A stretch of DNA of 64,000 bases, from the NCBI GenBank assembly GCA_027559495.1, contig JAMXSV010000006.1, forward strand, positions 1,860,001-1,924,000, written 5' to 3'. The notes beneath the pieces were generated by a model. That model saw only the letters and a program-made list of their open reading frames with translations. It did no database searches and had not been told where the DNA came from. This DNA is from Aurifilum marmelostoma. Lineage: Eukaryota > Ascomycota > Sordariomycetes > Diaporthales > Cryphonectriaceae. This document shows positions 21,893 through 33,141 of this stretch, one piece after another; within the stretch, counting starts at the first letter, position 1; every line of letters starts with the position of its first letter. A program made the translations under genes and the position numbers.

Positions 21893-24800
21893 TCAGATCT
21901 TGAGCTTCTCCAGCTCCTCGGCAAGCCATTTCTCCGCCGTCTTGACTGCCTCTTCAATCTTCTCGGGCTGTGTGCCAGAGCCCTGGCGCGTCGGCTCCTT
22001 GCCACCTGCCTTGCCGCCGATAACCTCGGAGACAGTAGAAGACCACTTCTCGGCAGTAATGCCCTTAGAGGCGAGGTCCTGTCAAGTCACACAATTTTGG
22101 TTAGTCTGCATGTTGCTTTTCATGCTCGTCCTCAGCCCGCCTCAAAAATGGAATGGAGTGATGAGGATGACTCACAGTACCGACATAAACACCATGCACA
22201 ACACCACTCTCCTTGCTACCTCCAAAAACGTAGACGCTCTTGGTCTTGTCCTTGCTCTTGAAGTGCGCCATGACATCCGAGATGGCCTTCATGTTGGCGC
22301 TGATGGGCAGCTGACCAACAAAGAACTTGCTGTCCTTGTTCTCCGGCTTGGCAAAGTGGCCTGTCACCGCGTCCAGTGCCGTCTTGCTCTCCGCCTTCTG
22401 GCGCTTCTTCTGCTCATCCACGACCGCCTTCTGGATCTTGGCAAATGTCTGCCGCAGCTCCTCCTTCTCCAGCACCGAAAGCGTCAGCTGGCCCAGCTCA
22501 ACCCCTGTCCGCTTAACCTGCTCTTCCTTCTCGGGGCCAAAGGGCAGCTTCTCGAGCTCCTGCAGCCTGTTGCCAAACTCCTTGGCGAGCCGCTGCACCT
22601 CGTGCGCGGCATCGCCCGTGTAGGCGACCATGCGACGGATGCCCTTTGCAATACCGCTCTCCTCCACGATGACCATGTCCTTGATGATGCCTGTCTGGTC
22701 GACGTGGGTGCCACCACAGAACTCGACGCTCACATTGCGCCACTCGGGGTTCTTGGGGTTCTCCAGGAGCATGTCCACGTCGATGCCGACCGAGACCACC
22801 CGCACGGGGTTGGGGTACGTCTCACCAAACACGGCGCGCACGCCCTCGATCTCCCGGGCGGCATCGAGCTCTACGTCCTTGTAGTAGACCTGGGCGTTCT
22901 GCTTGATGTACGCATTGGAGAGGTCCTCGATCTTCTTCAGCTCGTCGTTGGTCACGCCTGTCTTGTGCGAGAAGTCGAAACGCAGCTTGTCTTCGTCGAC
23001 GAGCGAGCCCTTCTGGTTGACGTCGTCACCGAGCACCTCGCGCAGGGAGTGGTTAAGGATGTGCGTGCCGGTGTGGTTGTTGCGGATGGGCTGCCGCCGC
23101 AGCTCGTCATATTCGCAGATCACCTTGTCGCCCGAGCTCAGCGAACCGTGGGCAAAGTAGCCAATATGCACGATGTAGCCTCCATATTCCTGCACGTCCT
23201 CAACCTTGAACTCGGCAACATCATCGTCTACGAGGATCCGGCCCTTGTCCGCGATCTGGCCACCAGACTCGGCGTAGAAGTTGGTCTTGTTGAGGATGAG
23301 ACCCAGAGGCGTCTCCGCCGGTATATCCTCAGACGAGGTGACAAACTTCTCGCCCGTGAAGATTAGCTGCACATTCGCGGTGATGTCTCCCTTTCCGTAC
23401 TTTGGTTCCGAGTCCGGTCTTGGTAGCTTGTGTTGGTTCTCGAGCTCCGCAATCTGGTGCACGTTCAGCTTGGGGAACTCCTGCGCCTTGTCCTTGACCT
23501 TCTTGCTGGCCTCGCGAGCCTCCTCCCTCGCCTTGGCAATGTCGTCCTCGTCCGTGGGCTCCATGCCACGCTCCTCGCTCATCAGCTTCGTCAGATCCTC
23601 AGGGAAACCATACGTGTCGTATAATCTCCAGACCTGCAGGCCGGACAGCTTCTTCTCGCCCTTCTTGTTCACATCTGCAACGAACTTCTCGAACTGCTTC
23701 TCGCCGCGGTCGAGGGTCTTGGCAAACGCCTCCTCCTCCTCGTCAAGGATCTCGGCGATATCCTTCTGCTTCTTGACAATCTCGGGGAACTGCTCGCCCA
23801 TCTGCTCGACGAGCGCAGGGAGGATCTTGGAGAAGAAGGACCCGATCTCCGCGTTGAAGTACTTGCGAGCATAGCGCGATCCTCTCCGGAGGACTCTGCG
23901 CACCACGTAGCCTCTTCCCTCGTTGTTCGGGACCGCACCGTCGGCCATGGAAAAGGTAAGCAACCTGATGTGATCGGCCACCACACGGTACGCGGTGTCT
24001 ATGCCGTCCACGTCGTCCTTTCCATACTTGTCAGTGTATGGCCGAGCACTGGTGACCTCTTGTATCCTGTCGAACAGCGGGGTGAAGACGTCGGTGGCGT
24101 AGTTGGATTCCTTGTCCTGCAGTGCGGAGACGAGACGCTCGTAGCCCATGCCGGTATCAATATGCTTGGCGGGGAGCGACTTGAGGGACTTGTCCTTTTG
24201 CCTGTCGAACTGGATGAACACGTTGTTCCAGATCTCCACCACCAAGGGCTCATCCTGATTGACGAGGTGTGCGGCGTTGCGTCCGCCCACCTTATCGTAA
24301 TGCACCTCACTGCAAGGACCGCATGGGCCCTGGTCACCCATCTCCCAGAAGTTGTCCTTCATGTTGCCCGGCAGGATGTGGTCGTCTGGCACACCCACAG
24401 ACTGCCACAGCTCCTTGGCCTCCAGATCGGGGTCCAGGCCCATGGCCGGGTTGCCCTCGAAATATGTGACATAGAGCCTGGCGGGGTCCAGCCCGTAGAC
24501 CTTTGTCAGCAGCTCCCAAGACATGCTGATGGCCTCCTTCTTGAAATAGTCCCCAAAGGACCAGTTGCCCAACATCTCGAAGAAGGTGTGGTGGTAGGAG
24601 TCCTTGCCGACATCGTCGAGGTCGTTGTGCTTGCCACCCGCACGGATACACTTTTGCGTATCTGTAGCGCGCTTGAGGGAGGCCATGTTGTCGGACTTGT
24701 TGACCGTGCCGAGGAAGATGGGCTTGAACTGGTTCATACCAGCGTTCGTGAAGAGCAGGGTTGGGTCATTGTGAGGGACGACGGAGGAGGAGGGCACTGT

Positions 24801-25003
24801 GCAATGGGCAAGCTGTCAGCTCGATGACTCTTAGGTCTACGCCATTATTCTGAGGCATCATGTCTGCAAAGAATTTTCGAGACACAAGACAGAACTTGCA
24901 ATCATGCTCTGGCTTTGATCGTACCTATCGTGTGTCCCCTCTCGGCGAAGTACTCGAGAAAGGTCTTGCGGACCGTGAGGGCGGTCCACTTGCCCTCGTA
25001 CAT
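21893..25003 (-). CDS. ala1: Alanyl-tRNA synthetase (3 exons)
   Basis: Exons: 25003-24925, 24796-22176, 22078-21893; phases 1 and 0; 961 aa from the ATG at 25003 (MYEGKWTALTVRKTFLEYF), the usual size. It charges tRNA-Ala. The class II catalytic core begins in exon 1, and the first junction restores HTI-VPSSSVVPHNDPT. The editing domain zinc/catalytic residues are intact: HTGTH from H601 and CGGTH from C720. Exon 3 (DLASKGITAEKW... ending ELEKLKI) supplies the C-Ala end with the glycine-rich GGKAGGKEPTRQGSG loop. Introns: 24924-24797 and 22175-22079. Fungi normally have a single gene for cytosolic and mitochondrial AlaRS; the frame upstream of 25003 stays open and is described separately. Confidence 0.95.
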
Positions 25004-25558
25004 GATGGGCAGAGGGGTTGGCGGGGTTGTCCGCCGATGAGAGAAGTTTCGAATGGAAAGTCTTGTTGACAAGATCGCTCCCGATCTAGCCAGCGATCCA
25101 AATCTTGACGACGGCGACAGCAGTGTTGCGACTCTGCTGGTGCTGCTGGTGGTGATGGTGGTGGCGGTAGTCGTGGTATTAGTAGTGCCGGCAGGTGAAG
25201 GATGAGTATTATTGCTGGTGGTGGTGGTGGTGGTGCTGATAGAGATGCTGTTGGTGGGGCAGATTGCTCGGCTGGGCAGTGACAAAGGGTAGCTCGAGGG
25301 TGGGCGCGGGGTGTCGAGATCGGCCCCTGGGGCGGATTCTATAGCCCTGTAGAGCTTTCTGGAATTGCTGCCGGGATGAGTCAAGGCCCCTACAAAAGGC
25401 ACCCAATTCCTCTCCGTCAGCCTCAGCCCGGCACTCCCCAGATTCGACCCTGGCCAAGAAAAAGAAGCACCTGAACCTGCAGCGGCAACAGCAGCAGCAG
25501 CACCACCACCACCACCGTTAAGCCTCAAATCACGGATCCGCCTCTGCATTAATTGCAT
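25004..25558 (-). other. In-frame 5' extension of ala1: possible mitochondrial targeting leader
   Basis: The reading frame of ala1 exon 1 continues upstream of its ATG for 185 codons without a stop, up to in-frame ATGs at 25558 and 25549. There is no in-frame ATG between 25549 and 25003. The 45 codons nearest the ATG encode an Arg/Ser/Leu-rich, acid-free stretch (SRFGSLARSGAILSTRLSIR) typical of a mitochondrial presequence, followed by NFSHRRTTPP. Farther upstream the frame is Thr/Ser/Asn and Gly/Ala repeats, which look like leader DNA rather than protein. A mitochondrial isoform could start at the distal ATG or at a non-ATG codon, as yeast ALA1 does (ACG). Confidence 0.5.
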
Positions 25559-25899
25559 CGATCCCTCCTTCCGAGATCCCTTGAAACGAGGGAAACGCAG
25601 GTTTTTCAAATCTCGATCCACAGGAGCCCTGGCTACCGAGCACGGAACAGACAGGCTTGACCACCAATTTGATCAAGAATTCCAGATCTAAGAGGAGACA
25701 GAACCTTGTGTTGTCTTGCCTGACTCACAAAGGTTTCTGCTGACCCCCCTTTCCTGTCCCCTCGACTAGTTGATGGTCCGTGCGATTGGAGGGGTATCCG
25801 TAACCCGCTGACTGCATATGCAGTAAGAAAAGGGAGGGAGAGAGAAAAAGAAAAAGAGAAAAACAAAGTTAGGATTATCGAAGGGCTCTCCGTTGGAAG
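25559..25899. promoter_or_regulatory. Divergent promoter between ala1 and the 25.9-kb gene
   Basis: About 340 nt of non-coding sequence between the distal possible start of ala1 and the plus-strand gene at 25900. The last 60 nt before 25900 are purine-rich on the plus strand (GAGAGAGAAAAAGAAAAAGAG). No specific operator was recognised. Confidence 0.4.
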
Positions 25900-26818
25900 A
25901 TGATGCTTGGTCAGCCCCAGACACACATGCCTGCCACTTACATCTCCACCCCATACCACAACATGGAGGGGTATTATCCAACCACAGTGGCCACTGCACC
26001 CACTACCGCCGGCTCCCTAGACAGCCAGCAACAGCAGCATCCGCAGCAGCTACCACCACCACGCCTGCGTCGCAAAAGAAAAGCAGACAGTCAGGATACC
26101 AACAATGAGAGGCTGACCAAGCGCATGAGCTTGTTGAACATAGGTACGGCCCCCTCTTACTTTTTTATCTCTACTTCTTCCCTTCCTCCAAATCTGGGCT
26201 CTCCCCTCTGACATCATCGCAGAGCAGAATGGCTCCCGTCTCTATGTTCCCGTCGAACAACCACCGCCAGGTCCCTCTCTGGCTGCCACCGACGCCGCTG
26301 CCGCTGCCCTTCCGTCAATGGAAGACGAGCACATGCAGCTCGACGATACGAAACACAAGGTGTATATCTATAACCTAGACGACGAGCTGTCCTCTGACAA
26401 CGAGTCCGAGCCCGAACAGGGTCGCCTTGTCTTCCTGCCCGATATCGAGAAGCACCTGCGTGCGAATCGCATCCCTGTGCCCAAGCCCATCCTTCCCAAC
26501 AAGGACGGGGAGATCGCTGGCATGCAGCTGGTCCTGTACTCGGACGGCCCCAGCTCGATCACTGTGCCAGAGGAGCAGGACAGTGTTCGCAAGGCCGTCC
26601 TCGAGGCACGTGCAAGGGTCCGGCAGAGGCAGGCCGAAGAGCGGGGTCCAACCCCGACGACCACCACCACCACTACACTACCCACCAAGAAAACCTTTGC
26701 GACGCCTGTGGTATGCACGCCCCGGGCTCAGATGATGGCTCAGCCGAGCACCATGGCGGGTCCTTCGCAGGACGCGATGCTTCCCGACGATGACGCGGAT
26801 GCGATGGATATTGACTGA
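25900..26818 (+). CDS. Conserved fungal acidic protein, unknown function (2 exons)
   Basis: Exons: 25900-26143 and 26223-26818; 79-nt intron (GTACGG...GCAG), phase 1; 279 aa. The N-terminal 70 residues contain a Gln/Pro-rich segment and a basic cluster (RLRRKRK) that could be a nuclear localisation signal. The core block after residue 120 appears conserved: KVYIYNLDDELSSDNE, LVFLPDIEKHLRANRIP, MQLVLYSDGPSSITVPEE, DSVRKAVLEARARVRQR. I have seen this architecture as an uncharacterised Pezizomycotina protein and cannot assign a function. The C-terminus is acidic (LPDDDADAMDID). A nuclear role is inference from the basic cluster alone. Confidence 0.8.
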
Positions 26819-27266
26819 CTAGAGAACGTAATGGCGACTTGGATCGATCATGCTTATGATACCCGACTGAAAGCTTACACAGGATTTATGACTAACGAAC
26901 GTACAAGCGAGATGAATTTGTTTTTTGCTTTCTGAAATGCATATTTGGAAGAGCAAAAGGCGTAAGAAGCGAGGGATTTGGTCTCTCTTTGGATCAATTA
27001 ATTCAAGTTATATTGTCAGACTAATAGTCCAGACCGCTCTATAATTCCTCCAGGGAAAAAGGCTTGTGTTCTGTCGCTGATCAACTTGGGGTCCGCCCGA
27101 AATCAGCATCCAATACTTCGTGTCTATTTGTCAGACCCCCTGATCCTCGTACTAATTCCAGCCAGATCAACAAGCACCCCCATCCACCTTTTGGTGTGAG
27201 GCGGATGCATGCATCCAGATGCTGTTTGTCAGCCGCCGCCGCCAACTCCTCCGACCCAGTCATCCT
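26819..27266. other. Convergent intergenic region
   Basis: About 450 nt between two facing stop codons; AT-richer than the flanking exons, no gene seen. Confidence 0.6.
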
Positions 27267-28055
27267 CTACAGTCGATAAGGATTCGAGCTTCCCGTGCCC
27301 TGCGGCGCAACAGGCGAGGCTGCGGTATGCGCAGGCGGTGGCCCCTCTGGGGCGCCGTACTCCTCGTCCGCAGGGCGCTGCGTCGGTCCTTGGGTCCACT
27401 GCGAGGGGGGCCGTCTTAGTACCTCCCGCAGGGCCCTCGTAGATGGGCGGACGGCCGGCGGGATCGTACATGGGCGGTGGTGGCGGCATGTTGGGCTGCA
27501 TGTTGTAATATTGGCCTTGGTAATCAGGCCGGTAGGTTGTGTAGGAGGACTGCGGGTAGGCGTAGCGCGGATCGACGCGCGCCAATTCTGCACGAGGCAC
27601 AAGCCACTGTGTGGTAGGAGACAGATGGGTCAATACAGATGCATAGGATGAGGCCGATGAAGAGAGGGGGAGAGAGGTGTTGGTGAGGCTTCGGAATTGC
27701 TTACCCTGTGGTATGCCAATGGCGGCAGGCCCTTTCTTATCCTCCTCTTGGCGTGCATGTAGCCGACCGTCGAGTACACCGCCAGGATGACAAGGAGGCC
27801 GAGAAAGACTGACCACTTAATGATGTAGCCCGTCTACGTATGACAAGAAGAGATGGTCAGCTTTCCATTCTACTTGAGTCTGACAGTGTGGATGACGAGT
27901 CTAGTTGCTACTAGAATATACGCTCTCGTGAACAAAAAGGCCAGGTCACCTACCCTCGAATACCAGAATGGAATTATGCGTCCATTTTCCTCCACAAAGC
28001 CTTCAGGGACATCTGTCGCTCTGGCCTGAAGCTGTGCCAACGTTGGTGTGGTCAT
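27267..28055 (-). CDS. RCR-family single-pass membrane protein, apparent frameshift near 3' end (3 exons)
   Basis: Exons: 28055-27954 (34 codons), 27833-27705 (43 codons), and exon 3 from 27606. It belongs to the RCR family (chitin synthesis regulation, resistance to Congo red; yeast Rcr1/Rcr2), proteins of the ER, vacuole and endosomes that affect trafficking of permeases and cell-wall chitin. Exon 2 is the membrane segment and its basic flank (TGYIIKWSVFLGLLVILAVY... HAKRRIRKGLPPLAYHR), then WLVPRAELARVDPRYAYP and a Pro/Tyr-rich tail with PPPPPMYDP and PPIYEGPAGG. The family-like C-terminus (PEGPPPAHTAASPVAPQ then GTGSSNPYRL, stop at 27267) lies in another frame. The frame switches at a run of six G on the plus strand (27405-27410); one base fewer gives a continuous protein of about 189 aa. 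Unshifted, the frame instead reads on to 27229 with an unconvincing tail. Confidence 0.82.
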
Positions 28056-29485
28056 CTTGGGAAAAAATGAATTGTGTCCAGAGCACAAGGCTCTTTGGTA
28101 GATTACACGCGGGTTCGAGTACGGGCAAAGGCGGATATGAACCTTGGTCGACGAAGAAAGAATACACAACGAGCGGTGCGTGGTAAATTAAGAGCAACAA
28201 AATAGGAACAGGTTCGAACAAAGAAAACAAGAAAGAGATGTCAATGCCAAGCCGTCCACTTTATCGGAAAGCTCGAGACGGACGGTCGTACCGGCCGCAA
28301 TTTACGACATTCGTCCTTACTTGCTATCGTGGCAGCCCAGCCCAGACGACGTATGTACGGGGTGGCTGTCAAACGCCGTGTTCACCAGCGAATAACCAGT
28401 TGATTGGGGAGGCTGCAGGGGGTCCTGGGCTGGGCTGTGCACCGGGCGACTCGTCAGCCAGTTCTGCGACCCCACGACCCGCGGCAATCTTGCCCAATCG
28501 CTCATGTCTCGAGACGGATGTGAAACCGTGCTGTGACAATGTTCCGGTAACAAACACCACGGCTTGCTACATCGCCGGTCACTAAACAAGCCGCTCTATC
28601 CCCCGTGTACTCTCTATGTTGGACATCCTTTCTTCTTTGCTTGCTACTCAGCCTCAGTGATCTACTTGTGAGCTTTAATTGGACCCTTTTCTGTTTGTTG
28701 CTGGCTTTGTGTCACTTTTTTTTTTTTTTTGGGATGCTCGTGCCAGTCGCCAGCCGTCCGTGTTATTGTGGCTGGGGGCTATAATTATTGGCTTGTGGTC
28801 TAGCCCAGGCCTCCAGCACTACGTTGGAGCGAGTACGACTTGTGTTGGAAATTCTTCAGCATGCTACAGGATAGATTTTGATAAGACATTGCTTTTCGGT
28901 ATGGGCGAGACTACGTGAGGGTACACTATCGAGTAGTTGATACGCAGACATAACGCCTCCTCCCTAGGACTCATAGACGAGCAACCATACCCATCGTCAG
29001 CAAATCAAAGAGCCTCAATTATGCGCTCTAGTCTACATGGCCAGTATTTGTCTGAAGATGATGCCTTCGTCTGAGAGAATGCCTGATGGGAAGGAAGCCT
29101 TACAAATGGGCTTGTGATTTACGGTACCGAGACTTACACTAGCCCTAACCCTGAGATTGGAGGTCCATTTTGAGATTACATTTATTACATTTGATCTATA
29201 GCATTAAGCCACGCGGCCATTAATCAAATTTTGGCATGTGTATCTATGTCCACATATTGTGAACGCCACCAGGGCTGATATGCGTGTTTCTGTAAATAGA
29301 GCCCGTCGTTATCGTCAGACAAAGAGTCCATACATTCGTGCAGTTGCCAACATGCAGTGGATACCGTGCAGCTGCTATGGTACAGACCCCGCTTTTCTTT
29401 TGGCATCTAGCCAATCGTTCACACTTGTGACGCTTCACACCCCGATCGCACTCTACATAATTCAAATTATAACGCAAAATTGTAT
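28056..29485. other. Intergenic region, no gene seen
   Basis: 1.4 kb between the RCR gene start and the tRNA-Leu gene. Contains a T16 run near 28717-28732. No reading frame with family features on either strand. Confidence 0.55.
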
Positions 29486-29582
29486 GGTCAGATGGCCGAG
29501 CGGTTATGGCGTCAGGTTAAGGTCAGCTTAACACAACTTCCTGATGGAGCAATCCTCCTGGGTTCGAGTCCCAGTCTGATCA
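29486..29582 (+). tRNA. tRNA-Leu(AAG) with 16-nt intron
   Basis: A full type-II cloverleaf can be drawn. The acceptor stem GGTCAGA/TCTGATC has one G-T wobble and discriminator A at 29582. The D arm has stem GCC/GGC. The anticodon stem TCAGG/CCTGA (29512-29516, 29540-29544) holds loop TTAAGG...T, with anticodon AAG at 29519-29521. The long variable arm is GGA-GCAA-TCC. The T stem CTGGG/CCCAG closes loop TTCGAGT. The intron is 29523-29538, at the canonical site after base 37, and contains CTTAA, which can pair with the anticodon as in other nuclear pre-tRNAs. Box A is at 29493-29503 and box B at 29561-29571. AAG reads CTT/CTC leucine codons after A34-to-inosine editing. Confidence 0.95.
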
Positions 29583-29589
29583 AAATAAC

Positions 29590-29601
29590 TTTTCTTTTTT
29601 T
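29590..29601 (+). terminator. RNA polymerase III terminator
   Basis: T4-C-T7 on the non-template strand, starting 8 nt after the tRNA-Leu 3' end; standard Pol III termination signal. Confidence 0.8.
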
Positions 29602-31188
29602 AAGTATCATTTTCAAGTCTGCTTGCTTTTTTGGTTTCTCGGCAGGAATATCTTTATTTGTCAACCCTTTTTGATTGAAGCCATAGTCCGATTGAAGATC
29701 ACTTTATATCTGGATCACTGAGGTTCCTTCCTCATTTTCTCGCCGGTTTGGAATCAGCACTGCATGTTTCCAGTCCAAGTCAGTTTTCAACGCATTTCAA
29801 ATTCCGGGACCGGGATGCTTGTGGCATTAGTTCCAGGCACTGAAAGATATCTGAGATGTCTGCAGGATACCCACTGGTGATGCCATGAAATGATATTCTG
29901 ACAAATAACAATTTGACTATAGCCCTGTCTGCTTATTTGGCTGCCATGGGCCTGCTTACCCTGCGATGTGACCCTCGCAAATGATTTTCCCAGAGCGATG
30001 TTCTCAGGTAGTGTGCAGCATTGGCAGACATCCGACCCCTTGCATAAAGTAAGCAGTGATTATAGTGGTATTGGTAGATGCATACGCACATCTGAGTGAG
30101 CAATACCCATGTCGGCATGCCCGATACGACGGGGACTGTACCAATCGGCAGCAATGCCAACATTTCTTACGGTTCAGGGCGAGCGAGCAGAGGATTGAAT
30201 CCTCGGAGCACTTTTCAACTTCGACTCCATGCAGGATGTAATGCCGGCGCCTGTAATGGTGACTGCAGCATCCTAAACTATTGTCATGATCGTATCTCGT
30301 TGAGTTCATAGTACGGCCCTCACGGCCGATAGTGCTGTTAGAGAGATAGTACCTCACAAGTCTAGACTGCTTACCAAGTTACTTGGTGATTTTCATGGTA
30401 CGCATGCAAGAAGCCGTCATTGACCTACCTTTACGTACTTTGATGACTGTGTGGCAATATTGGAACTCCGTCGTCCGCTTCCAAGATTTGCAGTATGCCA
30501 CTGTTCATGTGTCACCCATCAATGGAAAAAATGGCAATGGCTCGGACAGTAGATTTGGTCACGATGAATAGGGTGATGAGCTGAAAGAAATCTCAGACGG
30601 CTGACAGACAGTCCTCCCAAAACCGTTGGTTAATTACACCAACAACACTGCATCCTTCAGCCTAATAACGTATGAATTTGGAACCATTGCTCCTTCATTC
30701 ACCGCCTTGAGGCATTCAACGCTTTGCATGACCAGAATACTACGAGCGGCTATCACATAGCAATGAGGAAAGGCCAGGTCAGACTTCCGCCCCCAAGTCG
30801 GCTTGTGAGATGTTTGATGCCGATCAGTATTAATTCTTTTGCCGCATTACTGTCATGGTACAGAGGCGCAAAAAAGACCAGGACCTTCAATGAGAGCATC
30901 TTGATTACGTGTAGATAGGTGGACAGGTATCATGTGTGGGAGGCAACCATACTGATCCCAATCGAAGCGGATGATTGATACAGTGTTTCCGGATAGTCGT
31001 AATATGAACAGTCACCGATGAGGCCCCGGACTGTCTTACGACCATATGACTCGAGAATGTGTGAATTCACTGACTATTTGTGTTGAGTGTTCCCGAGTAG
31101 CTGGATCTCTTGATTTTGCCCTGTCAGGAGACTACACATGAGCGGATAGTACAGGCTTTACCTCTCTCGACATGCTCCCACACCTCCT
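29602..31188. other. Intergenic region, no gene seen
   Basis: 1.6 kb of comparatively AT-rich sequence downstream of the tRNA-Leu gene and downstream of the minus-strand FMN monooxygenase stop. Short open frames only; nothing with family features. It marks the boundary between the conserved block and the accessory block. Confidence 0.5.
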
Positions 31189-33141
31189 TCACTGTGGGAT
31201 CACTGCCTCGCTTGCAGGGACACCAGCCTTCCAGTGATACTTCGACGCCACATGCTCGTCCAGAGGCACCTTTTGGCCCTTGATGCCATAGAAGTTCTCC
31301 CGGTACGTTCCACCCTCGACATATCCATCCCAGAACATGCCTCTAGCCTTGAGCTCCGGCAGCAGAAGATTGATGATGTCCTTGAACGAGCCGGGAAATA
31401 CGGTATAGGCCTAACCTCTGTTAATAAATACACGTCTAGGAAAGGTCACACGATGACCTCTAGCCGGGATTCCACTCACAAAGTTGAATCCATCAACGTC
31501 TGCCTCATCGACCCATTTCTGCAGGTTATCGGCCACTTGAGACGGGGTTCCGACCATGATCGGGCCGTTGCCTCCCAACGCGACGTGCTCGGCTACTGTA
31601 TGCTTGGTCCATTTGGAGTTCTCGGGAGCAAATTTGGCGTATCCCTCGACGGTGGAGCTAGGATGCTTTGTCAGTGCTAGTGTCTGCGCGTGAGATGCAG
31701 AGTGTCTGCTTTCCACTTACCGAACAGCATTGCTTTCCACCTGCCGAAGTTCCTCGTCATCGCCGTACTTGCTCAGGTCCATCCCTGTCCAGCCAGCAAA
31801 GAGGGCCAGAGCGCCTTCGGTTGATGCGTATTGCCTGTACTCCTTCAGCTTGGCCTGGGCCTCTTCTTCCGTCCTTCCAAGGATAGGCGTCACGAGAGCG
31901 AGAACTTTGATGTTGTCCGGGTTCCGGCCATATTCCTCTCGCGCCATCTTTCGGACTTCGGCGATGCTCTTTGCGCACACTTGAGGGCTGTGTGCGGAAG
32001 TGAAGATGGCCTGGATCAATTCTGTCAGCACACAATTTCCAGAATTAGTCAACAACAGCCCAAGGTCTGAAGTAACCAACCTCAGCATGTTGCGCGGCAA
32101 ATATCTTTCCCTGCTTCGAAGTCCCTGCCTGGAGCAGGAGGGGCGTGCGCTGAGGGCTCGGCTGGACGATATGCGGGCCAGGCACCGTGAAGAATTTGCC
32201 GTTGTGGTCAATGGTCCGCACACGGTCTGGCGAGGTGTAGATACCCTTTTCACGGTCGAGGATCACCGCATCATCCCGCCAGGATGACTGAAACAGCTTG
32301 TACATGACGGTCATGTACTCCTCGGCCTGAGCATATCGATCGTCGTGCTGTGGCTGCTCCACGCGGCCCATGTTCCGAGCAGCAGAGTCCAGATAACTCG
32401 TGACAATCTATTGTTCATTCAATTAGCGAAGGCAAGCTTCCCAACCCCCAGCAATAGATCAGCTTACATTCCAGCCTAGTCTAGATTGAAAGAGATGATT
32501 TTTTAGTCCTGTAGATTCCTCAAAAGCCACGGAGCAGGGCGCGGATAGTTAAGAGCATGACTACTCACCGGCCCTTTGTCAAGTGGTCCACCGTGCTCAG
32601 TCGTCGGGCAAGATGGTATGGCTGTTCATAAGTCGTGGAAACAGTCACGCCGAAGCCGATGTTACGCGTCGCTGCAGCCATTGCAGACACCACAGACAGC
32701 GGCTCGTTGACGGGCCCTAAAGATTGCTCTTCTTTAGTCTCTGTCGGCCGCAGGACACATGTCTCATAAACCTGCTGGACAAGACATAGACTTACACTGA
32801 GCACCCGTGATAACTGCAGGCTCAAGGGATCCCTTGTACACGTCATATCCTCCCAAGACGTCGGCTATGAATATGCCATGAAACTTGGCCTCCTCGAGCA
32901 GCTTGGCCAACTCTACCCAATGCTCGACATCGGTGAATTTCCAGGACTCATCCTCTGGGTGTCTCCAGAGACCTGGAGACTGATGCCCGCTGCCTGAATT
33001 TTCCTGTCAGCATAACTAATCATCGTAATACGTGGACAGCTAGCCCCTAGGACATAGGATACGTCGATATTACTCACACATCTCCACAAAAGCGTTTACG
33101 ATGAGACGCTTTCTCTTCCCCTCGCCATTTTGGGTAGCCAT
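31189..33141 (-). CDS. Luciferase-like FMN-dependent monooxygenase, NtaA/SnaA/DszA family (8 exons)
   Basis: Exons: 33141-33078, 32993-32796, 32716-32569, 32480-32468 (13 nt), 32407-32081, 32010-31721, 31657-31480, 31410-31189; phases close to 479 aa. The family uses reduced FMN from a partner reductase to oxidise C-N or C-S substrates (nitrilotriacetate, sulfones, pyrimidines). Conserved blocks: RLIVNAFVEMCSGHQSPGLWRHP, FHGIFIADVLGGYDVY, WPVNEPLSVVSAMAAAT, GFGVTVSTTYEQPYHLARR, TKGRLGWNIVTSYLDSAARN (spanning the 13-nt exon), LLLQAGTSKQGKIFAAQHAEAIF and GTPSQVADNLQKWV. The donor after HAE is a weak GTTGGT. The predicted C-terminus ends ASEAVIPQ. No flavin reductase gene is visible nearby, so FMNH2 must come from elsewhere. 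Divergently transcribed from the MDR reductase next door. Substrate unknown. Confidence 0.9.

Noticed and set aside
21900..23366. 488-codon plus-strand open frame
   Set aside because: Antisense shadow of alanyl-tRNA synthetase exon 2; the synthetase frame has full family motifs, this one has none.
27388..27427. Very short intron (GTACTAAG...CAG, 24 nt) as explanation of the RCR frame break
   Set aside because: Too short for a spliceosomal intron and a multiple of three, so its removal would not correct the frame.
31120..31200. Alternative C-terminal reading DPTVKEVWEHVERG downstream of the FMN monooxygenase stop
   Set aside because: It looks protein-like, but no splice pair joins it to the upstream exon; the spliced model ending in ASEAVIPQ is complete.
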